This document shows, piece after piece, positions 9,421-17,354 of a stretch of DNA of 34,645 nt. The translations under genes and the position numbers were made by a program. The notes below the pieces were generated by a model. The model saw only the letters and a program-made list of their open reading frames with translations. It did no database searches and was not told the DNA's origin. Position 1 is the first letter of the stretch. Each line of letters opens with the position of its first letter. The DNA is from Euprymna scolopes. Lineage: Eukaryota > Mollusca > Cephalopoda > Sepiida > Sepiolidae. Location of the stretch: NCBI GenBank assembly GCA_024364805.1, contig CM044488.1, positions 126,849,301-126,883,945 of the forward strand, read 5' to 3'.

Positions 9421-10353
9421 CTAGCACTTCAGCCTGGCTTTGCTCCGGCTCTGTCTACTGTTCATAACTGGCCCTACATGTGAATACACTTTATGTAAGA
9501 TTTCAAATGTTTTGACCAAAAATTGTCTGAGTTATTTTTTAGAGACTGCAGAGGTAATTTTTTTTTAACTTTGACCCAATAACATTATTATGGTCTCAAA
9601 TCAAAATACAAAGTTTTACCCATGTCCAAGTTACCTACATCTAAAATTTCAAGTCTTTAGACACAAAATTGGCGGAGGAATTTGGTAGAATCTGCAAAGG
9701 TCAACTCTTTCGACTTTAACTTTTTGGCAGCAAAATTTTTGCTCCAAAGCTGATTAAAATGCTTGCCGCATGTCTAAATACCCGTTATGTATAAATTTAA
9801 AATCTTTAGACCCAAAATTGGCTGAGTAGTTTGCTAGACACCACAAAGGTCAAATTTTTTGATCTTTGACATCTTGGCATCTCAAATTTTTGACCCAAAC
9901 TGATTAAAAAGCTTGCCCCATCTCTGAATACCCTTTATGTAAAATTTCAAATGTTTAGACCAGAAATTGGCTGAGTAATTTACTAGAGGCCACAGAGATC
10001 AAATTTTTAAAAACTTTGACCCCAATTTTGACCCCTTAACATTTATTTGTTTGGGCTCAAATAAAATTAAAAAGTTTGATCCATGTCCAAGTAACCTACA
10101 TTTAAAATTTCAAGTGTTTAGACCCAAAATTTGCAGGGGAGTTTGGTAGAGTTTTCAAAGGTCAAATCGTTGAACTTTGACCTCTTGACAGCCAAATTTC
10201 TGGACGAAAACCAATTAAAAAGATTTCCCCAAATCTCAATACTCCTTATGTCAAATCTCGAGCCCCTAGACCGAAAATTGACAGAGTTATTTGGTAGAGA
10301 AATGTATACACACACACACACAGACACATTTTCACTTTTATAGATATATAGAT
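9421..10353 (+). repeat. Tandem-core repeat element, second copy, complete-looking
   Basis: Begins CTAGCACTTCAGCCTGGC immediately after the previous element and ends (CA)n..TTTTCACTTTTATAGATATATAGAT. It contains six diverged core units (phrase starts near 9505, 9645, 9795, 9950, 10110, 10247) of the same type and in the same order as the first copy; the last two units of each element match best with each other. Short CTAGCA head, tandem core, CA microsatellite and conserved AT-rich end resemble the bivalve 'pearl' repeats, which others have linked to Helentrons. That link is inference. Confidence 0.85.
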
Positions 10354-10820
10354 AAATATTTATTTTAGCTCTAAGTTTTATTTTTTCTTTTAATTTATTA
10401 CTTGTTCATATCTTTATACTGAAACGTAACTCTCACCCAATCTTTAACAATATTACATTAATCAGGAAGCAATCACAGCTCATTAGGTCATAATGTGATA
10501 CATTGGGGCCCTACAGTAGCGAGCAAGTAGAGCTAAATATACAATTTACAAAGGTAACAATGAGGAATTTAGAAAGTACAGTTTTGCCAATGTAAATAAA
10601 TACAAATTAAATATTAAGTTGATTAGAATGTTCTTGCAAAATTTAAAATTTTTATTTCAAATGATGTATTTTCAAATAAAAAAGAGGTAAGGTAGGTAAA
10701 GGCTCATTCAGTCTTGACAAACTATGGATACCCACTGTAGGGGGTGCCTGCGCGTGAAATTACAACTGCTTGAGAACTTGCTTCTGAATTAGACTTAATG
10801 TATACAATGATTTCCAACCA
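10354..10820. other. Intergenic, no gene seen
   Basis: AT-rich sequence without recognisable coding or repeat motifs; the right end merges into the mariner copy below. Confidence 0.4.
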
Positions 10821-10831
10821 CTTGAGAGGGA

Positions 10832-11179
10832 TTGGAAAGACAAATGATAAATATTGATAAATTGATTGATAAATGGGTGCCTCACGAATTGAACGACAAC
10901 CAAAAGAAACGTTGTTATGAAGTGTCATCTTCCCTCCTTTTACGCAACAAGAATGACCCGTTTCTCGACTGGGTTGTAATTTGTGATGCCTACCATTTTT
11001 TCAAGCATATCGACAACTTTCTGCATGAGAAATGCTTAAAAAACCTAAACAATATCAAAAATGCCTTCAGCGACTTCATCACCACCAGAATGTAAGATTT
11101 TTACGTTACTGGCATAAATAAACTTGTTTTGCTTTCGCAAAAGTGTGTTGATTCTGATGATGTTTCTTTCAATCAATAA
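10832..11179 (+). mobile_element. Internally deleted mariner (cecropia/HsMar-like) transposon
   Basis: An 87-codon frame (10832-11095) reads WVPHELNDNQKKRCYEVSS then LLLRNKNDPFLDWVVICDA and jumps directly to YHFFKHIDNFLHEKC..KNAFSDFITTRM. In mariner transposases these flank the catalytic domain, so the region with the catalytic Asp residues after the first is gone while the frame stays open across the join near 11000. After TAA 11096-11098 the same frame goes on DFYVTGINKLVLLSQKC to TAA 11177-11179, so that first stop is a nonsense change. A non-autonomous relic. Confidence 0.85.
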
Positions 11180-11642
11180 ATTTTTATTCAAGCCGAGATA
11201 TGTTCATCTGAATGTAAAAATTAAAAACTGCAAGAAACTTTCTTGTCAACCTGATATTTGCAGCCAAGGGGAATGACTGAAACAATAACAATGATAAACG
11301 TGGGATGATTTATCAGCAGATTTTGACATCATAGGATCAGGTGAATGCGAAAGATTTAGAAAAATTAAGCCAGTTTTGTTCTTGGGAGCAAGGAAGCAAC
11401 AGCATGTGTTAGAGATGTAGCCCACCGAGTTGCAAGACTTAACTGCTTTACCTGTAAGGAGCAAAGAGAACTTGGCATATGTTTCTGAACCACTGTGTCG
11501 AAGACTGTATCAAAGAAACACAGCAGACTCAGCATTTCTATTATTGTGTGCATGAAGAACATTCTCTTGCAAAGCAAGTCGACTGAATGGAAGGTGGCCC
11601 TAAAAGGTATGTACTTAAGGGTTGATATGCTGCTATATAATA

Positions 11643-11774
11643 ATGATAAATGAAGGATGGTGTTTATTTGCTCCCCCACAGAGCAAATTAGGCACAAGGC
11701 CGTTTTTAATGTGAGGTAAAAACCAGCTCCCCTTAAAGTAGGCAAAAAGGGGGCACTATGATAAATGAAGGATG
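11643..11774 (+). mobile_element. 98-bp SINE-like insert with 17-bp target duplication
   Basis: ATGATAAATGAAGGATG occurs identically at 11643-11659 and 11758-11774. Between them lies a 98-bp insert (CTCCCCCACAGAGCAAATTAGG..ACCAGCTCCCC..GGGGGCACT; shown in pieces) related to units in the 15.8-16.6 kb array (CTCCCTACAGAAGGCTG..GCACAAGGTCAG). A 17-bp perfect direct repeat is typical of LINE-driven insertion. The insert has no poly(A), so the tail type is unusual or the insert is a fragment. Confidence 0.65.
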
Positions 11775-11775
11775 A

Positions 11776-12609
11776 CTGCTCAGAGAAAAGCAGCATCTGA
11801 ACTTTCTAACTCTTCATTTCTTCACCTGGACTGTTCTAACTTCAACCTAAACCATAATAATGTACATAATTGAATAAATCCTATCATCATTATAAAAAAA
11901 AAGGTTTTGTTTTTTCTTTCATGCAAGATTTTTGTTATTTACAAAATGTTAATACATAAATAAAGGACTGTTAATAAAAAGAAGCATATAAAGAAGTAAA
12001 TGACGGATTCAACAACAAATACAGGGATAATATTTTATTCGTACTCTTCTACAAACTACAAGGTAAAAACAATAATGGCAGCTGCACAACTTTTGTCTGG
12101 AAGCCATTTCATTGCTGGGAAGAATCTTCAGGGCAGACCACTTACATAATAATATAGGAGTTGGTCTTAACACTCTCTATTAAGACAAGTACTTATAAAT
12201 GGTGACCCCCGATGTGATATGAACATCCAACCTTAAATATCTGAGAATTGAGCAAGTTTTGTTGGATTTCATTTATAATTTTAGTATCTGATAATATTTT
12301 GTGCAGTTCTAGGTGCATTTATTTTTCACTACAAGATACCACAATTTACAGTGCAGTGTATAGATAATGTCTAAGTGACCAATATTTTTCATCTTTGCAA
12401 CAATTCCCGAGTCCAGTCAAATCACAAAACATTTTTGTTCAATTCTGTGATCCATACTAAGAATTTAATAAAGAACTAGCGGGAGCTGTAAAAATTCCAC
12501 AGCGGACTCATTCATATTGATGTTGGCATTCTGTGGATATTCACATAAATGGAGACACTCTGATATTATTGTAGCTCTTTTGTTAAAACTGCAAAAGTAT
12601 TTATCTAAG
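11776..12609. other. Intergenic, no gene seen
   Basis: No reading frame, RNA gene or known repeat identified. AT-rich with scattered short A runs. Confidence 0.4.
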
Positions 12610-13007
12610 CTAGCAGGGATGCCCGGCGTAACCTGGTCATAAAGTATTAATTTTTGCAGATTTCTTATATATTATTATGGAGTTAATGTTCTATCGGTTT
12701 TTATATATTAGAAAGTTGCGATTTCAAAAATAAAAATATATAGCCATATGACTTGGGTGAATCAACTTCAATCGAAACCGAAATCAAAACTTATAAAGAA
12801 TTCTTGATAAAATTATTTATAAAAAAATAGATCACTGGAGTGCCATCAGCTATAATCGAAACTGAAACCAAAACTTATGAAGAATTCTTGATAAAATTAT
12901 TTATTACAAGAAATAGAAGTCCATAACAATCAAACGACAGTCACTCAGATGTAAGCATGACACACAAACTAAATAACGCACACACTATCCTATTAATATA
13001 TATAGAT
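12610..13007 (+). repeat. CTAGCA-end dispersed repeat with two-unit core
   Basis: Starts CTAGCAGGGATGCCCGGC and ends TATTAATATATATAGAT, with ACACACAAAC..CGCACACACT near the end. Inside, an 84-bp unit (TCGAAACCGAAATCAAAACT, AAGAATTCTTGATAAAATTA) at 12761 is repeated from 12845. The core is unrelated to that of the 8.7-10.35 kb elements although the ends are of the same design. Confidence 0.65.
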
Positions 13008-13023
13008 TACTTAATACCCGGTC

Positions 13024-13125
13024 ATGGCTGCTAGAATGAGAACAATCTACCTCCAATGGATTAAATAAAGGGTTCAATTCAAAATCTACCTCCAATGGAT
13101 TAAATAAAGGGTTCAATTCAAAATT
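13024..13125 (-). repeat. Dispersed repeat, copy 2 (inverted fragment) with a perfect 39-bp tandem duplication
   Basis: GAATGAGAACAATCTA and TTAAATAAAGGGTTCAATT are the complement of 30023-30075 (AACTGAATCCTTTAATTTAC..TAGATTGTTCTCATTCC). A 39-bp block starting AATCTACCTCCAATGG is present twice without a mismatch (13044-13082 and 13083-13121), so the duplication is young compared with the surrounding repeats. Confidence 0.65.
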
Positions 13126-14085
13126 GAAGTATCAAGAGTTGGACAAGACACACATGAAAAAGGATTGTGATGAAAAAAATAAAATGAGACATATTACCTA
13201 GACAAATATTTATATAAAATAAATGTATATTCACAAAAGACATTTGAAGGCTAACACAATTTTGTGTGGGAACACCGTGGACACAAATGAATGAAGTAAA
13301 AAAAATAATAACAGTATAATTTTCAATTATGATATATTTATTTACCAACATAATGAATCACACAAGATGATAGGTGTTGTTAATTTCCTGAATTTTCGAG
13401 ATAAATCTCTTCGTCAGGGGAGCAAAAGAAAAAGAATTGTGTACAACTATTCGGACGGGGATTTCATGTTTTGGTCAGTGACCAGAATTCAGAACGGTAT
13501 GTTAGTTATGCAGCCAGGCAGATAATATATATCTATTTAAAATACATACTGTGGCTGCTGTCAGATTTGCCTTTATATAGGATACATGGGCTTTGGTATT
13601 TTAGCCCTTTACAAATCACAATGTCAGAATATCAAAGCCTAATAGTCCCTTGCTAAATACATAAAGTCATGGTTTCCAGATTATAAATTATTCGATCAGG
13701 AGGTCTATCCTCCTTTTTAATAAATAGGATCTCCCGATCACCAAAGATGTAGTGTAAAAAAAAAATTAATAAAAAATGTAGCTTTCGTGCCGTATGTGAA
13801 ATTCAAATATACCTTCTTGGTCTTCTGGCTAGGATCCATTTGTTTTTTCTTTTAATGTAATAGCATTTTCTCTCTTCAATCTTTTAAAATTCTTAACTTT
13901 CTTATGCATGCCCAGCATGCAGCATTTTTTTTTTTTTTTTCTTTTAATAACATAAGACAGCACCCAAGTCTCTTTTTTTTTTTTTTAATATCATATTTAA
14001 CCGTATTTTACAACTGAGTAATGCTGGGCGCCTACCCCCCCCCCACTAGTAAGAAATAAAAATGAGATTTTTCATATATATCTGA
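13126..14085. other. Intergenic, simple and unclassified sequence
   Basis: No gene supported. Contains a short hammerhead-like motif on the minus strand (13387-13420, see findings), an imperfect inverted repeat at about 13693-13740 (GATCAGGAGGTC / GATCTCCCGATC), T tracts near 13926 and 13973 and a (C)10-11 tract near 14034. Confidence 0.45.
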
Positions 14086-14893
14086 CTAGCATGGAGGCCC
14101 GAAGCTGCCCGGGATTGAATGATGATTAACATATATTTTACACTCCCATATTTTTATTGTCATTGAAATCTGGGAAATCACCCATTTTTCAATAAAATCT
14201 ATTGATTGCTTGCTCTAATTGGGGACCCATCGCGGTGCACTGGGAGGAAGCTTCATATGCCTCCCCACAGTGACTTAGTCCACAATACATTGCAGTCTAC
14301 ATTGCACTGTAGAGAACCTACTGTTTATTTTATAAAATTATTTTATATATATAATGGTTTGAATTAGAGTTTAAAATGCAACAGTCAAATATTATGCTTC
14401 AACTGTGCTCTAAACAGAAACATTCATATCAAAGAACCTACTGTTGATTTTATATGCCTGGCCTTGCTGCTTGTGCGGTGATAATGGCTTAAATTTAAGT
14501 TTAAAATGAAAAAGTCAAGTATCATAGTTCAATTGTGTTTTAAATGAAAACATTTTAAATGCACTCCTGTCATATCAAAGAACCTACTGTTGATTTTATA
14601 TTTTGGACTTTTCGACTTGTGTGGTAATAAAACTTTTCAAATGCACTTGTGATCTTAGGCTGTGTAAGATGTTAACTTTGATCAAAATTGCCCGTTTCTT
14701 TCTTTTATTGGATTATTACAACTATCAATACTTATTGAAGACATTCTGATAAAAACCCTATCTAAGAACACTGCCAGGCACATAAAGTACTTTTGTGTGA
14801 AATTTCATAAAAATTGGGCAAGCTATTTTTGAGTCCATAGGGAATGAACTTGCACACACACACACACACATATACAAACCCTTTATATAATAG
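14086..14893 (+). repeat. CTAGCA-end dispersed repeat with three-unit core
   Basis: Starts CTAGCATGGAGGCCCGAAGC and ends (CA)n..CCCTTTATATAATAG. The core has three diverged units starting AGAACCTACTGTT at 14313, 14433 and 14579. A phrase near the end (GAAATTTCATAAAAATTGGG) and the (CA)n tract follow the plan of the other copies. Its first 210 bp also occur inverted at 4160-4397. Confidence 0.7.
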
Positions 14894-14894
14894 T

Positions 14895-15390
14895 ACATTC
14901 TAGGTTGGACCAAACCCATTTTACATTTCACAACTGACTTATCTCCTCTTTTCTCCTTTTAATATAACTCTTTTAAATAAAAAATGCATGTGGTTAAACT
15001 ATTAACTGCTAACTATCTGCACTTTCAACAAATAATTTTTCCGATTAAATTCAACCCACTGCTGCCAAAGCGCGCTATTCCAAAATCTGACACACTGCTG
15101 TGAAAGCTCTCTACTCCAAAAATCCAAATGGGCCCAGTCTCTGAAAAACAGGATTTTCATTAAAACCAGCAGAATTCATTTGCATATGATCAGGGAGAAT
15201 TCGCGTTAGTTGGTGCGATTCTTGTGGATAAAATTAACTGGCCGTCAACATTTTGTTTTTTCTATTATTCAGTAATTGAACCCTACAAAACGTGCAGACA
15301 CACGGATGTTTTTGAAGCAAGTAATTTTTGTATTCATTACAATTTTCTCTACAATGTAAAATGGGTTCAGTCCAACTTAGAATCAAAAAT
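14895..15390. mobile_element. Short terminal-inverted-repeat element (MITE-like)
   Basis: TTCTAGGTTGGACCAAACCC with ATTTTACAT at about 14898-14926 is mirrored at about 15354-15383 (its complement reads TTCTAAGTTGGACTGAACCC then ATTTTACAT), three mismatches in 29 bp. About 0.49 kb separates the outer ends. No transposase is encoded. A 43-bp phrase (ACTGCTGCCAAAGCGCGCT / ACTGCTGTGAAAGCTCTCT) is repeated twice inside. A target duplication is not clear. Confidence 0.6.
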
Positions 15391-15784
15391 ATTTTTAAAA
15401 ATTGATTTTTAATTTTTATTAAAATTTTACTCAATAACTTTCAATAATTTTTTGTGTTGATATCTAGTTTTCTTGATATGTAAGTATATCAAATAGTTTT
15501 CCAGTTATGTCATTTTGAATAAACATATATAGAAACAAGCACCGTCTTTTCTTGTTGGCTTCTAGTCAATAGCTATCTGTTCAACATCTGTCTCTTTTCC
15601 TGCAGTACAAAACTATAAAAAGTTCTTGAGAGAATTATCATGCAGTCACCTGAGTGATCAATAGATGAATAAGCAGGCGGCTCAGTACAATAATTCTTCC
15701 CACAAAAGAAATAGATATAAAATAGTTTGTAACTGTCAAAATCTTGTTTTTCCCGGGTGTCCATATTCACGAGCCCCTCTTGAC
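15391..15784. other. Intergenic, no gene seen
   Basis: AT-rich; no coding or repeat motif recognised. Confidence 0.4.
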
Positions 15785-16620
15785 AAGGCCAAAATTAAAC
15801 ACAAAGTCAGTTTTTTATATAGAGCATATCCAGCTCCCCTACAAAAGGAGCACTCTAGATCGGAACAAAAATAAAAATTGTTCTAGGCGAGAACTGTCTC
15901 TCACTGCCATAAGATTAAACACAAAATCTGTTTGCAGTGATGAATCCAGCTTCTCCTCCAAAACAAGGACACTTTGGAGAGCAGCAAAGTTTTTCAAGAT
16001 CGTACCCATTGGCATTCCTCAAGATGAACACTTTAGGCCACCACAATAAATCAACCCCTCCCCCGTCTATCCCAAAAGATCAGGTAATGCTCAGGAGGAG
16101 GGCTTCTCTAGACTGAACAGAACATACACCAATATGGTTTGGGCCTGAAAGCTGAAGATGTTTCCAAAGAAGATTGTGATTCTTTACCTTTCTCCCTACA
16201 GAAGGCTGAATGTGCACAAGGTCAGTTCTTTAGCATGAATAATTAAGATCTCCCACGAGGGTATGGCACTCTGTAAATGTACAAAAGGATTTGGATCAGA
16301 CCTGTCAGCATTCCCTGATAGAGGTGTCTTAGGAGACTAGCAATAAAGTTTATTGCCAATAAACTAATGGCCTCTTGTGGTCAAACATAACCCTATGACA
16401 ATCTGATTTTAGCCTGACGATAAAAAAAGGTATTGGGTCACTGCGATACGTACGTGCTTCCCATGGAAACAAGGTTGTTTAATGTGAGAAAAACCAACTC
16501 ACTCCAGAGGCCTTATTTATCTCCCTCCCACAGCAGGAAGATGTGACACAAGGGTTGGAAAGCAAGATTGAAGAGCCAGTGCCCTAGAGGAAGAGCACTC
16601 TGGTCTAAAAAATGCCTGGG
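15785..16620 (+). repeat. Decayed array of SINE-like units
   Basis: A set of related phrases recurs: ACACAAAGTCAG..CCAGCTCCCCTACAAAAGGA at about 15798, ACACAAAATCTG..CCAGCTTCTCCTCCAAAACA at 15916, CTCCCTACAGAAGGCTGAATG..GCACAAGGTCAG at 16191, TTTAATGTGAGAAAAACCAA at 16478 and CTCCCTCCCACAGCAGG..ACACAAGGGTTGG..GAGCACTCTGG at 16520. The same unit forms the 98-bp insert at 11660. Spacing is irregular, as if units were lost or inserted singly. The open frames across it are incidental. Confidence 0.6.
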
Positions 16621-16679
16621 CAGCCCCATCAGCATTCTCTGGTAGTGGCGCCTCAAGCGATTAGCAATAAACCCTTCTC

Positions 16680-16718
16680 AAAGGGCGAGAAAGCAACGGC
16701 GTTGCCTTCTCGCCCTTT
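16680..16718. repeat. Strong hairpin, 18-bp arms with 3-base loop
   Basis: AAAGGGCGAGAAAGCAAC, loop GGC, then the complement GTTGCCTTCTCGCCCTTT. One A/C mismatch in 18 pairs, GC-rich in AT-rich surroundings. About 500 bp upstream of the APPBP2 start codon. Confidence 0.85.
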
Positions 16719-17129
16719 GCCTGGCAACGCCTGGGAAGAGACAGGACTAAACAGCACAAGACCAACCAACGTACTGCAGTCAACAGGGAAAAGCCCATTT
16801 CAATAATGGCCTGGATTTTGTTGACTTCGGTGCCGAATGTAAACTCTAGTTGATCATCGAGCTCACTCGAGAGGCACTCTAATTGGGTACAAAAAAATTG
16901 AAGAACGAACTTGTCGACTATACCCAGTAAGGGAATCTTGCGACTTAAGCGACCGACAGTAGACTACCTCCAACGGGGGAGGAGATGGTAATGCCTAGAA
17001 TGGTGTACGAAGCTGAATCATACCTCATTCCGACAAAAAAGATATGATTACCAGCGAGGCACACTAGGCAGTCCTTAAATCAGCAAAATAACGACAAGAT
17101 GCTAGCAGACATTTTCTTTCCTCAGAAGC

Positions 17130-17213
17130 TATTTATAGACCGGTAACCGGAAGTTGCTCGTTCCCAGAAATCTTTTCGCTTCTGCTCAGTGCACGCACTC
17201 ATAATAATCCAAC
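17130..17213 (+). promoter_or_regulatory. APPBP2 core promoter and 5' leader
   Basis: TATTTATA (17130-17137) is TATA-like, and ACCGGAAGT (17146-17154) matches the ETS/GABP consensus, 60 bp before the start codon. The start context AACATGGCGTC also fits the YY1 consensus AANATGGCG, a combination common in housekeeping promoters. The transcription start is inferred, not seen. Confidence 0.5.
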
Positions 17214-17354
17214 ATGGCGTCTGCCTGTGTTTTGCAATGGGCACCAGATTCACTGTACAATACAGCCGTGTCGGCTACCGTGGCCAACTATAGCATGTTC
17301 CGAAAAGATATACGGAATCTTCCTGAAAGTGTACAGTTTGATATATTTTATAAG
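17214..17354 (+). CDS. APPBP2: APPBP2 exon 1 with VHL-box-like docking module
   Basis: ATG 17214 in good context; donor GTAAGT at 17355, phase 0. Residues 13-21 (SLYNTAVSA) fit the Elongin BC-box pattern (S/T)LxxxCxxx(A/V) with Ala replacing Cys; residues 36-40 (LPESV) fit the LPxxV/L part of a CUL2 box. So one exon appears to hold the whole E3-docking module. That reading of the motif is inference from family knowledge. Confidence 0.88.

Noticed and set aside
8695-10353. Regular repeats resembling a CRISPR array
   Set aside because: Units are about 145 bp, diverged throughout and have no constant-repeat/unique-spacer pattern; the context is animal DNA.
11365-11796. 143-codon minus-strand frame
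   Set aside because: It runs across the SINE-like insert and both copies of its target duplication, so it is accidental.
15744-16049. 101-codon frame near 15.9 kb
   Set aside because: Lies within the SINE-like array and does not resemble a known protein.
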